From positions 1-51,096 of the forward strand of contig JAFXAC010000091.1 of assembly GCA_017522125.1 (NCBI GenBank): a DNA stretch of 51,096 nt. Reading direction: 5' to 3'. Origin of the DNA: Clostridia bacterium (GTDB lineage: Bacteria > Bacillota > Clostridia > Oscillospirales > CAG-272). The notes under the pieces are model-generated. The model worked only from the letters and a program-made list of their open reading frames with translations, ran no database searches and had not been told where the DNA came from. The translations under genes were made by a program, and so were the position numbers. Each line of letters starts with the position of its first letter. Position 1 is the stretch's first letter. This document shows, in pieces, positions 34,648 through 43,549 of the stretch.

Positions 34648-36780
34648 ATGGCAGAAAAGATAAAAAGCAATATTTCTCCCTCCTCGCCCGTCAGCGTGCT
34701 GTCGGGTGTTGGTCCTACGCGTGCGGCGGCGTATGCCAAGTCGGGCGTTACCACGCTTTTGGAGCTTCTTTACCACGTTCCCCGCGCCTACGAAAACAGG
34801 GGGGATATAAGACCGCTTTCCGAGTCGTACACGGGTGGCGGAAAATCCGCGCTCGTGCTTACGATAGCCACCGAGCCGCGTGCGGCAAAGCTGCGCGGAA
34901 GAATGACCGTCGTAAAGCTTCGCGCCTTTGATGAAAGCGGAACGTGCGAGCTGACCTTTTTCAATCAGCCGTATCTGAAGCAGACCTTTACCGTCGGCAG
35001 TGAGTGGCGCTTTTACGGCGTGGTGGAGCAAAAGGCAACGCGCAGCGGCGTAAGGTACTATATGACCTCGCCCGCGTTCGAGCCGTGGCGCGAGGGTGCG
35101 CTCCCCGATTTTTGCGCGGTGTATCCGCTGTCCGAGGGGCTTACGCAAAAGCAGGTGGCGCAAAACGCCGCCGAGGCGATACGCTACTGCCTGCCGACCC
35201 TTTCCGACCATCTCCCCGACGAGATAAGGACGGCGCGCGGGCTTTGCACGCTTGCCTTCGCTATAAGGAACATACACTCGCCCGAAAGCTATACGGCGCT
35301 CGCGGCGGCAAAGCGCAGGCTTATATTTGACGAGCTGTTTTTCTTCTCGCTCGGACTTGCGATGCAAAACAAGCACGAGAAAAAGAGAGGCGCGTTCCCC
35401 TGCAAAAAACAGAATATTTCCCCGATGCTACCCTTGCTTGGGTACGAGCTTACGGGTGCGCAGAAGCGCGTTATCAGCGAGATAGCCGCCGATATGCGCA
35501 CGGACGTGCCGATGAGCCGCATCGTCGTTGGCGACGTTGGCTGCGGAAAGACCGCGGTCGCGGCGGCGGCGATGTATATCGCCGCGCTAAACGGCAGACA
35601 GTCCGCGCTCATGGCACCCACGGAGATACTCGCGCGTCAGCATTACGAGGACCTCGCGCCGCTTTTTGAAAAGCTCGGCGTTAAGTGCGCACTGCTCGTC
35701 GGCGCGACGACGGTGGCGGAGAAAAGGCGCGTCCGCGCCGCGCTCGTTTCCGAGGGTGAGGACAGGTGCGATATCGTTATCGGCACTCACGCGCTCATCT
35801 CGTCGGGAGTTGAGTTTTCAGCCCTTTCGCTCGTCGTTACGGACGAGCAACACCGCTTCGGCGTGGCACAGCGTGCGACGCTTGCGGAAAAGGCGCAGAA
35901 CGTTCACGTTCTCGCTATGAGCGCAACGCCCATACCGCGCTCGCTCGCGCTTGCGGTTTACGGCGACCTTGATATCTCAAAAATAGACGAAATGCCCGCG
36001 GGCAGACAGCGCGTGGACACCTTCACGGTGGACGAGAGCTACCGCACGCGGCTTAACGCCTTTATCGAAAAGACCGTAGGCGAGGGCGGACAGGTGTACG
36101 TCGTTTGCCCCGCGATAGAGGAAAACGCCACGCCAAGCGGCGAGGTGGAGCTTTCGGATATCGGTATGGACGGCATCGAGCAAAAGCCGCCGCTTAAGGC
36201 GGCTACCGTGTACGCCGAGGAGCTTTCCGAGGCGTTGCCGAGCGTCAGCGTCGCGCTCGTTCACGGCAAGATGAAGGCGGCGGAGAAGGAAGCCGTAATG
36301 ACGACGTTTTCGGCGGGGGATATCGACGTGCTTGTTTCCACCACCGTTATCGAGGTCGGCGTAAACGTGCCGAACGCCTCGCTTATGATAGTTGAAAACG
36401 CGGAGAGGTTCGGGCTTTCACAGCTCCATCAGCTTCGCGGCAGAGTGGGCAGGGGAGCGCGGAAATCGTACTGCATCCTCGTGTCCGACACGCACAGCCC
36501 CACCTCGCGCAAGCGACTTGACACCATGCGCGACAATTACGACGGCTTTTCTATTGCCGAGGTCGACCTTGAGGCACGCGGTCCGGGCGACTTCTTCGGA
36601 AAGGACGGCGTAAGACAAAGCGGCGGCGTGCGATTCCGCTTTGCCGACCTTTGCGGCGACGCGTCACTCCTTGCCGCGGCTACCGAGTCGGCGCACGCCC
36701 TGCTCGCGGCGGACCCCGCGCTTGACGGGCATACTGAGCTTAAAAAAATAATGACGGAAATGCTTTCGGTTTCCGATTGA
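34648..36780 (+). CDS. recG: ATP-dependent DNA helicase RecG
   Basis: A 710-residue helicase. An N-terminal OB-fold wedge domain (about residues 15-190; VLSGVGPTRAAAYAKSGV...LLYHVPRAYENR) precedes a superfamily 2 motor. Motor motifs are VVGDVGCGKTAVAAAAM (Walker A, about 293), APTEILARQHY, VTDEQHRFGV (DEQH box, about 395), AMSATPIPRSLAL, DVLVSTTVIEVGVNVPNA and QLRGRVGRG. It regresses stalled replication forks and branched DNA. Length is near the family norm. The start at 34648 follows AAAGGCGGTGG. The amidase gene follows after 16 bp. Confidence 0.96.
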   Translation: MAEKIKSNISPSSPVSVLSGVGPTRAAAYAKSGVTTLLELLYHVPRAYENRGDIRPLSESYTGGGKSALVLTIATEPRAAKLRGRMTVVKLRAFDESGTCELTFFNQPYLKQTFTVGSEWRFYGVVEQKATRSGVRYYMTSPAFEPWREGALPDFCAVYPLSEGLTQKQVAQNAAEAIRYCLPTLSDHLPDEIRTARGLCTLAFAIRNIHSPESYTALAAAKRRLIFDELFFFSLGLAMQNKHEKKRGAFPCKKQNISPMLPLLGYELTGAQKRVISEIAADMRTDVPMSRIVVGDVGCGKTAVAAAAMYIAALNGRQSALMAPTEILARQHYEDLAPLFEKLGVKCALLVGATTVAEKRRVRAALVSEGEDRCDIVIGTHALISSGVEFSALSLVVTDEQHRFGVAQRATLAEKAQNVHVLAMSATPIPRSLALAVYGDLDISKIDEMPAGRQRVDTFTVDESYRTRLNAFIEKTVGEGGQVYVVCPAIEENATPSGEVELSDIGMDGIEQKPPLKAATVYAEELSEALPSVSVALVHGKMKAAEKEAVMTTFSAGDIDVLVSTTVIEVGVNVPNASLMIVENAERFGLSQLHQLRGRVGRGARKSYCILVSDTHSPTSRKRLDTMRDNYDGFSIAEVDLEARGPGDFFGKDGVRQSGGVRFRFADLCGDASLLAAATESAHALLAADPALDGHTELKKIMTEMLSVSD

Positions 36781-36796
36781 AGAAAGGAAAAATATT

Positions 36797-37405
36797 ATGG
36801 AAAAAACAAGAGGAATTATCGTAGTAGACGCAGGCCACGGCGAAAAGGGCAACCCCCACACCACGCGCGAGGGCTTTTACGAGGGAACGCAGAACTATAA
36901 GCTGTCGCTTTATCTGCGCGACGAGCTTGTCGCGCGCGGCTTTGAGGTAAAGCTTACGCGTGAAGAGGTCACCGACGACCCCGAGCTTATGTGGCGCGGC
37001 GGTATCGCGGGTGAGATAGGCGCAGTTATGTTCATTTCGCTCCACTCCAACGCCCCTGCTACGAACATTCCGCCCGAGGAATATATTGCCACCCGCGGCG
37101 TTGAAACGTACTATTCCGTCAAGGACCTTGAGGGCAACGCCCCCATCGCAAAGGCACTTAACGACGCCGTTATCGGCGTTATGAACACCGCCGACCGCGG
37201 CATAAAGATACGTCGCTCGAACGAAAATCCCGACGAGGATTTTTACCGCGTTATCAGAAGCGCGGCAAATTCGGGCTGTGTTCGCGCGTTCCTCGTTGAG
37301 CACGGCTTCCACACCAATCCCGAGGACTCCGCAATGCTTCAGAGCGACGAGTATCTTGCAAAAATTGCCAAGGCAGAGGCAGAGGTCATTGATAAATTCT
37401 TTTAA
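36797..37405 (+). CDS. N-acetylmuramoyl-L-alanine amidase (Amidase_3)
   Basis: A 202-residue single-domain enzyme. Zinc ligands are His in VVDAGHGEKG, Glu in FYEGTQN and His in SLHSNAPA; the catalytic Glu is in LVEHGFHTN. It cleaves the bond between N-acetylmuramic acid and L-alanine in peptidoglycan. There is no signal peptide or cell-wall-binding domain, unlike most housekeeping wall amidases. It may be exported by another route or act on lysis or recycled fragments. AAAGGAAAA lies before the ATG, and the gene follows recG closely. Confidence 0.9.
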   Translation: MEKTRGIIVVDAGHGEKGNPHTTREGFYEGTQNYKLSLYLRDELVARGFEVKLTREEVTDDPELMWRGGIAGEIGAVMFISLHSNAPATNIPPEEYIATRGVETYYSVKDLEGNAPIAKALNDAVIGVMNTADRGIKIRRSNENPDEDFYRVIRSAANSGCVRAFLVEHGFHTNPEDSAMLQSDEYLAKIAKAEAEVIDKFF

Positions 37406-37494
37406 TTGACCGAGAATTTATTATTAGGAAACAAAATACGGCGTTTGCCGAGATATAATATTTAATAAGTAACTACGAAAGAGAGGATAAGGAT

Positions 37495-38430
37495 ATGCCC
37501 GGACCAGGCGGAGGATCAAGAGGCGGAGGCTTCGGCGGAGGCGGCTCACGCGGAGGCGGCGGAGGCGGCTCGCGCGGAGGATTTGGCGGCGGAGGCTCGC
37601 GCGGAGGCGGAGGCTTCGGTGGCGGAGGATTTGGAGGTCACCACAGACCGCCGCATCACAGACCGCCCCATTTTCACGGCCCGCATTTCGGCTGGGGCTG
37701 GCACAGACCGCGCTATTACGGCGGTGGCGGCGGAGGTTGTCTCGGTGCGCTTTTAGCTCCGATCATAATAATTATTTTTGCTGTTTTTATGCTTATCTCC
37801 ACGGTATTTTCAGGGATTGGCGGACTCTTTGCGCAGGACGATGAATACGATGAGGAGGTAATGCAGGACTACGCAAACGCGCAGTACGCGGCGGAATTCC
37901 CCGCGGGCGATACCTACGAGGACAATATTCTCATCGTTTTCCTTGCCAACGAGGATATGGAGAGGTATTATTGCATATCGTTGGTAGGTAACAACCTTAA
38001 CGAAAGCGTAAACGACCTTTTCGGCGCTCGCTTTGAGTCCGTTGTAGCGTCAAGATTCGGCGGACTTTACAAGTATTCGCTCCCCGCGGACCTTGCCTAC
38101 GTTATAGAAACGATGGGTGCTAACGTTGAAGAACTCGGACTTGAGTCCTCGTTTAAGTACGAAACGGACGGCGCTCGCGCGACGTCACATCTGACCAACC
38201 ATAGCGAAATGCAGATAGACGATATTCTCATAAATAAAAAGCTTGCCGAGTTTACCGAAAAGACGGGAATTCCCGCCGTTATCGTCGTTGCGGATGAAAC
38301 GGACGTTTTCGTGCCCTCGGACTTTAGCTGGGTAGGCATCGTTCTCGTCGTTGCGCTTGTAGGAGTGGCAATATTCCTGATAGTCAGAACGGTCAAAAAG
38401 AATAAGGAAGAGGAAATGGCACGCAAATGA
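37495..38430 (+). CDS. Gly/His-rich membrane protein with TPM-like domain
   Basis: A 311-residue protein. Residues 1-48 are almost entirely Gly, Ser, Arg and Phe in GGGSRGGG/GGFGG repeats. Residues 49-75 are rich in His, Pro and aromatics (HHRPPHHRPPHF...GWGWHRPRYY). A membrane helix follows (about 86-108), then a soluble domain (about 120-275) and a final helix (about 282-300) with a basic tail. A segment LAEFTEKTGIPAVIVVADET resembles TPM-domain proteins, but the match is partial. The function is unknown; low-complexity ends of this kind are seen in proteins that self-associate (inference). It overlaps tcdA by four bases. Confidence 0.8.
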   Translation: MPGPGGGSRGGGFGGGGSRGGGGGGSRGGFGGGGSRGGGGFGGGGFGGHHRPPHHRPPHFHGPHFGWGWHRPRYYGGGGGGCLGALLAPIIIIIFAVFMLISTVFSGIGGLFAQDDEYDEEVMQDYANAQYAAEFPAGDTYEDNILIVFLANEDMERYYCISLVGNNLNESVNDLFGARFESVVASRFGGLYKYSLPADLAYVIETMGANVEELGLESSFKYETDGARATSHLTNHSEMQIDDILINKKLAEFTEKTGIPAVIVVADETDVFVPSDFSWVGIVLVVALVGVAIFLIVRTVKKNKEEEMARK

Positions 38431-39119
38431 GTCTTGACACGTCAAGAACGGAATATATTTTGGGCAAGGACGGCTGTCGCCGTCTTGCCGAGTCGCGCGT
38501 TCTCGTTTTCGGTGTGGGCGGCGTCGGCGGACATCTGTGCGAGGCGCTTGCCCGCGCGGGCGTCGGCACGATAACGGTCGTCGACGGCGACGACGTTGCG
38601 CCCTCGAACCTCAACAGGCAGATAATCGCGCTCTCATCGACCGTCGGCAGACCGAAGGTCGAGGTAATAAAGGAGCGCATTGCCCTTATAAATCCCGATT
38701 GCAAGGTCGAGGCAAAAAAGCTGTTCTATCTGCCCGAAAACGCGGACGAGATAGATTTTGGCGCGTACGATGCCGTTGCGGACGCGGTCGACACCGTGGC
38801 GGCGAAGGTGGATATAATCTGCCGTGCAAAAGCGGCGGGTGCTTTCGTGATATCCTCGATGGGCGCGGGAAATAAGCTATATCCCGAAAGATTTCGGGTG
38901 GGCGACATCTACTCCACCAGCGTTTGTCCGCTTGCCCGCGTTATGCGGCGCGAGCTGAAGGCGCGCGGCGTAAAGTCGCTTTCGGTGGTGTGGTCGGACG
39001 AAGCGCCCATCGCGCCGAAGGTAGCCGTCGAGGGACGCGCTCCGGGCAGTATCTCCTTCGTACCCGCCGCCGCAGGGCTTATAATGGCGGGTGAGATAGT
39101 GCGCAGATTGGCATTGTGA
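38427..39119 (+). CDS. tcdA: tRNA threonylcarbamoyladenosine dehydratase (TcdA/ThiF-like)
   Basis: A 230-residue E1-like protein. The ATP-binding motif is VLVFGVGGVGGHLCEALARAG. DGDDVAPSNLNRQ and a Lys in GRPKVEV are as in ThiF/MoeB/TcdA enzymes. ADAVDTVAAKVDI marks the nucleotide-site Asp. The IYSTSVCPLARVMRRELK segment is typical of TcdA, which cyclises t6A to ct6A in tRNA. The start ATGA overlaps the stop of the preceding gene, indicating translational coupling. A terminator follows nine bases after the stop. Confidence 0.93.
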   Translation: MSLDTSRTEYILGKDGCRRLAESRVLVFGVGGVGGHLCEALARAGVGTITVVDGDDVAPSNLNRQIIALSSTVGRPKVEVIKERIALINPDCKVEAKKLFYLPENADEIDFGAYDAVADAVDTVAAKVDIICRAKAAGAFVISSMGAGNKLYPERFRVGDIYSTSVCPLARVMRRELKARGVKSLSVVWSDEAPIAPKVAVEGRAPGSISFVPAAAGLIMAGEIVRRLAL

Positions 39120-39128
39120 TTTTTGACG

Positions 39129-39158
39129 GGGGTTTTTGAAATTTTTTTCAAAAACCCC
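39129..39158. terminator. Terminator after tcdA
   Basis: GGGGTTTTTGAAA pairs with TTTCAAAAACCCC around a T4 loop. It abuts the T-box promoter, whose -35 starts one base later. Confidence 0.75.
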
Positions 39159-39187
39159 TTGACAAAGCGAGTGCGCTATGCTAAAAT
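39159..39187 (+). promoter_or_regulatory. Promoter of the T-box operon
   Basis: TTGACA (39159-39164), 17-bp spacer, TAAAAT (39182-39187). Confidence 0.9.
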
Positions 39188-39194
39188 GACTTCA

Positions 39195-39447
39195 TAATTT
39201 CAAAATCAAACGCAATGACGGAAAATGCGTAAGTGAAAAGCGTTTCAGAGAGCCGACGGCAGCTGTGAGTCGGTACGCGGACACGGTACGCTCTCATTCC
39301 CGAGTGGGACATCTGAAAAGGGTGTCACGGATGCCACCGTTACAGGGCAGGGAGCTGTTAGGCTCTTGTAAAAGAGGTCGCGCAAGCGGCAATCTGGGTG
39401 GTACCGCGGTTTTTATCGTCCCTGAAGCATGGCTTCGGGGGTTTTTT
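39195..39447 (+). promoter_or_regulatory. T-box leader (probably Leu)
   Basis: A tRNA-sensing leader. Stem I is closed by TTTCAGA (39243-39249) and TCTGAAA (39312-39318). It contains GAGAGCC and a small GC-rich hairpin as in the distal part of T-box Stem I. The diagnostic T-box sequence TGGGTGGTACCGCGG is at 39395-39409. The terminator CCCTGAAGC/GCTTCGGGG with a T tract is at 39420-39447. Uncharged cognate tRNA would bind and allow read-through. A CTC triplet followed by A (about 39292-39295) is a possible Leu specifier; the alignment is by eye and tentative. Confidence 0.93.
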
Positions 39448-39502
39448 GTTTTTTACGGCACTCCCGCAAAATTTAGAAAATATTTTAAGAGAGGTTCTGA
39501 CT

Positions 39503-40915
39503 ATGAACGCAAACGCAAGAAGGATCAAAATATCTGACGCTACTATTCGCCTCGGCGCTATGGGCTATACCTTTAAGGAAAAGCTTGAGGTGCTTCGTAT
39601 GCTCGGCAGGATAGGCGTGGACATTATCGAGCTTGGCTCTATCAGCGAGACCGAGGCAAAGAGCGACGCGCTCCTTTACCGCACCGCGAGTGCGATCCTT
39701 GAGGGTTGCACCCTTTCCGTAAGCGTTGCCGCCGACAAGGCCGGCATCGACGCGGCTTGGGCGGCTATCAGCGGTGCAACGAATCCGCGCCTTTCGGTAG
39801 CTCTGCCCGTTTCCACCGTTCAGGCTGAATACGTATATCATAAAAAGCCCGAGGCTATGCTTCCCGTCATCAGCGACACCGTCGCATACGCCAAGAGCCT
39901 TGGTGCAGAGGTCGAGTTCCGCGCGCTTGACTCCACGAGGTGCGACCTTGACTACCTCATCGCCGCATCCGAGGCGGCAGCCGCCGCGGGAGCGTCCGTC
40001 ATCACCGTTTGCGACACCGCGGGCGAGTCGCTCCCACACGAGATAGGCGCTATCGTTTCCGCCCTGCGCGGCGCAGTTGCGGGCGTGAGCATCGGTATTG
40101 AATGCTCCGACGCTATGGGACTTGCCAACGCCGCCGCACTTTCCGCTATCTCCGCGGGCGCTGACGAGGTCAGCACCGTGTTCTGCCGCGGCGGAGCTTC
40201 CGTTTGCGACCTTGCCGCCGCTATCGCGATAAAGGGCGGCGCGATGGGCGTAAGTCTTGGCATTGACACCACCAAGCTTTCCAGCACCGCTGACAGAGTT
40301 TCTCACCTTTCGGGCGACCGCCACGGCAAGAGCGTAAAGAGCGTGGTTTCCGCCTACGACGACAGAGAGATACCCACCGACGCCGACATTATCACCGTTG
40401 GCGAGGCAGCCGCCGCTATCGGCTACAGCCTTACCGAGGACGATAGGGCAAGAGTTTACGAATCGCTCCACCGCCTTGGCGAAAAGACGGGCAGAAAGAG
40501 CATCACCACACGCGAGCTTGACGCGATAATTGCCGCCGACGCTTTGCAGGTGTCCCCCACCTACCGCCTTGTTTCCTACCTTATCAACAGCGGAAACACC
40601 ATTACCGCCACCGCACAGATCACCCTTGACAAGAACGGCGAGCTGATGACGGGACTTTGCGCGGGCGACGGTCCTATCGACGCCGCCTTCCGCGCTATCG
40701 AGCAGATACTCGGATACCACTACGAGCTTGACGATTTCCGCATCAGCTCCGTTACCGAGGGCAAGGGCGCAATGGGCGACGCGCTCATCCGTCTGCGCTA
40801 CGAGGGCAAGCTCTATTCGGGCAGGGGACTTTCCACCGACATCATCGGTGCGTCCATCAGAGCGTACGTCAGCGCACTCAATAAGATCGTGTACGATCAG
40901 AATAACTCAAAGTAA
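39503..40915 (+). CDS. LeuA-like protein lacking catalytic and metal residues
   Basis: A 470-residue protein with the 2-isopropylmalate synthase layout: an N-terminal TIM barrel (about 1-270), a linker region and a C-terminal LeuA regulatory domain (about 365-465; MTGLCAGDGPIDAAFRAIEQ, then GKGAMGDALIRLRYEGK and GRGLSTDIIGASIRAYV). Family catalytic signatures are lost. The RDGEQ motif is RLGAM (about residue 17). The metal-binding HxH segment is ECSDA (about 201). The GERAGN loop is replaced by CRGGAS. Classical LeuA chemistry is therefore unlikely. It is probably a leucine-binding regulator, a subunit or an enzyme of altered chemistry (inference). The start at 39503 follows AAGAGAGG. First gene behind the T-box; the next gene follows after 16 bp. 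Confidence 0.88.
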   Translation: MNANARRIKISDATIRLGAMGYTFKEKLEVLRMLGRIGVDIIELGSISETEAKSDALLYRTASAILEGCTLSVSVAADKAGIDAAWAAISGATNPRLSVALPVSTVQAEYVYHKKPEAMLPVISDTVAYAKSLGAEVEFRALDSTRCDLDYLIAASEAAAAAGASVITVCDTAGESLPHEIGAIVSALRGAVAGVSIGIECSDAMGLANAAALSAISAGADEVSTVFCRGGASVCDLAAAIAIKGGAMGVSLGIDTTKLSSTADRVSHLSGDRHGKSVKSVVSAYDDREIPTDADIITVGEAAAAIGYSLTEDDRARVYESLHRLGEKTGRKSITTRELDAIIAADALQVSPTYRLVSYLINSGNTITATAQITLDKNGELMTGLCAGDGPIDAAFRAIEQILGYHYELDDFRISSVTEGKGAMGDALIRLRYEGKLYSGRGLSTDIIGASIRAYVSALNKIVYDQNNSK

Positions 40916-40931
40916 TTAAGAGGGATATCCT

Positions 40932-43466
40932 ATGAAACTTTCACTTTCGACTAACGGCTGGGAGCAATACGGCTGGGACGGGCTTTTCGAGGCCTTCCGT
41001 GACGCAGGGCTTGAGGGCATCGAGCTTCACGGAATAACCTCGCCCGAGCTGTCGGGCGCGGGCAAGCCGTTTTCCACCGAGAATATAAAGACCACCGCAC
41101 GCCGCTTTTCCGACGTGGGAATCGCGGTAAGCTGCGTTGACTCGCTTTCCGACGTTTCGCAAAGCGACCCCGACGCTATCGACTCCGCGATATATGAAAT
41201 TGAGGAATGTATACTTGCCGCGCACGATCTGCGTTGCAGATTCGTAAGACTTCACGCCTTTGGCGAGGACAAGGGCGAGGCTACCGATGCCGCCGTGCGC
41301 CGTATGATAATGCGTCTGCTCGGCACGGCTGTGAAGATGGGCGTTACTCTGCTCGTTGAAACTGCGGGCATTTACGCCGACACGGAAAGGCTTTGCGAGC
41401 TGCTTAATTCCTTTGCGTCCGACAACGTCGGTGCGCTGTGGGATATGCACCATCCTTACAGATATTGCGGCGAGGACCCCGAGGTGACCATTCAGCGTCT
41501 TGGCGCGTACGTCAAGCACGTCCACATCCGCGATTCCGCAAAGAATGCGTCGGGGGAGGTGGAGTTCTGCCTTATGGGCGACGGAGATCTTCCCGTTGCC
41601 GAGATGCTTGACGCGCTCGATTCCGTCGGCTACGGCGGCTATATTAGCTACGAATGCGACAAGGGCGTTATCGAGGACTTTGGCGCGGCGGACATCGTTC
41701 TGCCCCATTTCGTCAGCTATATGCAGAAATTCGGCAAAAGCTCCTCGGCTAAAAAGTCCCGTCTGCCCGAAAACCGTTCGAGAACGGGCCGCTTCGTCTG
41801 GCCGAAGAACGAGCTTATCGACCTGACATTCCCGCAGGTGCTTGACCGTATGGTAGAGGAATTCCCCGACCAGCTTGCGTTCAAGTACACAACTCTTGAC
41901 TATACTCGCACCTACTCGCAGTTCCGCGACGACGTGGATAATTTTGCGCGCGCGCTCATCGCTATGGGCGTTGGCGTGGGCGACCACGTTGCTATCTGGG
42001 CGACCAACGTCCCCGCGTGGTTCATCACCTTCTGGGCGGCGACGAAGATAGGCGCGGTGCTGGTTACCGTAAATACCGCTTATAAGATACACGAGGCGGA
42101 ATATCTGTTCCGTCAGTCCGATACGCATACGCTCGTTATGGTCGAAAGCTGCCGCGATTCCGATTATCGCGCTATCATCAACGAGATATGCCCCGAAATC
42201 GCTTCCACTCCCTCGGGTCAGCCGCTTCACTGCAAGAGACTTCCGTTCCTTCGCAACGTCGTTACCGTCGGCTTTTCGATGGCGGGCGGCGTGACTCTTG
42301 AGGAGGCTATGCGAATGGGCGAGAGCGTTCCTGCCGAGGAGGTATCAAGGCGCGCCGCCGCCGTCCGTCCCGACGACGTTGCAAATATGCAGTACACGTC
42401 GGGTACTACGGGCTTCCCCAAGGGCGTTATGCTCACGCACCGCAATATAGTCAATAACGGCAAATGTATAGGCGACAGAATGGACCTTTCCACCGCCGAC
42501 CGTATGATGATACAAGTGCCGATGTTCCATTGCTTCGGAATGGTGCTGTCGATGACGTCGTCAATGACGCACGGCGCAACGCTCCTTCCGATGCCGTATT
42601 TCAGCCCCAAATCCTCGCTTGCCTGCGTTCAGGCGGAGCGCATAACCGTGTTTAACGGCGTTCCTACGATGTTTATTGCAATGCAGTCGCACGCGGACTT
42701 TGCAAAGACCGATTTTTCGTCCGTCCGCACGGGCATTATGGCAGGCTCTAACTGCCCTGCCGACCTTATGCTCAGCGCGACCAAGACGATGAATATGAAG
42801 GAGATAATAAGCGTCTACGGTCAGACCGAGGCGTCGCCCGGCTGTACTATGAGCTGTGTTGACGATCCTCTTGAGGCGCGTGTGGGTACCGTTGGTCACG
42901 CCTTCCCGAACGTCGAGTGTAAGATAATCGACCCCGAAACGGGAGAGGACCTGCCCGACGGCGAGAACGGCGAGTTCGTTGCGCGCGGATATAACATAAT
43001 GAAGGGCTATTACAAGATGCCCCGCGCAACTCGTGAGGCAATTGATAGCGACGGTTGGCTCCACACGGGCGACATCGCCTGCCGCGATGCCGACGGAAAC
43101 TACCGCATCACGGGCAGACTTAAGGATATGATAATCCGCGGCGGCGAGAACATCTACCCCCGCGAGCTTGAGGAATTCCTCTTTACGCACCCCAAGGTCA
43201 GCGACGTTCAGGTCGTCGGCGTTCCCGACAAGAGATACGGCGAGGAATGTATGGCTTGGGTAATTCCGAAGGAGGGCGAGGAGCTTACTCCCGAGGAGCT
43301 TCGCGAGTATTCGCTTGAGAGAATGGCGCGTCACAAAGTGCCGAGATACATTCACATCTGCTCAAGCTTCCCGATGAACGACGCGGGCAAGATACTCAAG
43401 TACAAGATGCGCGAGTGGGGCGCCGAGATGATAGCAGACCCCGAAAATCCCCTCTCCAAGCAGTAA
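40932..43466 (+). CDS. Fusion of sugar-phosphate-isomerase-like TIM barrel and AMP-forming acyl-CoA ligase
   Basis: One uninterrupted 844-residue frame. Residues 1-275 form a xylose-isomerase/AP-endonuclease-2-type TIM barrel with the usual metal residues: Glu in VETAG (about 143), Asp in WDMHHPY (about 171), His in KHVHIRD (about 197) and Glu in SYECDKG (about 241). A polar linker (SSSAKKSRLPENRSRTG) joins it to an acyl-adenylate-forming domain (about 293-844). That domain carries YTSGTTGFPKGVMLTH (about 487), YGQTEASPG, LHTGDIACRDADG (about 709), GRLKDMIIRGGENIYP and the catalytic Lys in AGKILKYKMR (about 817). The ligase half looks like medium-chain FadD-type enzymes. Both halves keep their key residues, so both may be active. 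The pairing is unusual. Probably in the T-box operon; ilvE next has its own promoter. Confidence 0.9.
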   Translation: MKLSLSTNGWEQYGWDGLFEAFRDAGLEGIELHGITSPELSGAGKPFSTENIKTTARRFSDVGIAVSCVDSLSDVSQSDPDAIDSAIYEIEECILAAHDLRCRFVRLHAFGEDKGEATDAAVRRMIMRLLGTAVKMGVTLLVETAGIYADTERLCELLNSFASDNVGALWDMHHPYRYCGEDPEVTIQRLGAYVKHVHIRDSAKNASGEVEFCLMGDGDLPVAEMLDALDSVGYGGYISYECDKGVIEDFGAADIVLPHFVSYMQKFGKSSSAKKSRLPENRSRTGRFVWPKNELIDLTFPQVLDRMVEEFPDQLAFKYTTLDYTRTYSQFRDDVDNFARALIAMGVGVGDHVAIWATNVPAWFITFWAATKIGAVLVTVNTAYKIHEAEYLFRQSDTHTLVMVESCRDSDYRAIINEICPEIASTPSGQPLHCKRLPFLRNVVTVGFSMAGGVTLEEAMRMGESVPAEEVSRRAAAVRPDDVANMQYTSGTTGFPKGVMLTHRNIVNNGKCIGDRMDLSTADRMMIQVPMFHCFGMVLSMTSSMTHGATLLPMPYFSPKSSLACVQAERITVFNGVPTMFIAMQSHADFAKTDFSSVRTGIMAGSNCPADLMLSATKTMNMKEIISVYGQTEASPGCTMSCVDDPLEARVGTVGHAFPNVECKIIDPETGEDLPDGENGEFVARGYNIMKGYYKMPRATREAIDSDGWLHTGDIACRDADGNYRITGRLKDMIIRGGENIYPRELEEFLFTHPKVSDVQVVGVPDKRYGEECMAWVIPKEGEELTPEELREYSLERMARHKVPRYIHICSSFPMNDAGKILKYKMREWGAEMIADPENPLSKQ

Positions 43467-43506
43467 TATTTGTAAATTCAAAAAATATAGTGCATTTTGC
43501 GCTGTA

Positions 43507-43518
43507 ATGTGATATAAT
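43507..43518 (+). promoter_or_regulatory. Extended -10 promoter of ilvE
   Basis: AATGTGATATAAT, with TATAAT at 43513-43518 and TG upstream; no convincing -35. It allows ilvE expression independent of the T-box. Confidence 0.65.
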
Positions 43519-43549
43519 TGACTTAACCTAAAACAAGGAGAAAAAAGCT

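Noticed and set aside
36797-37405. Prophage lysin
   Set aside because: The amidase lacks a signal, but no other phage gene is nearby and it sits in a recG operon.
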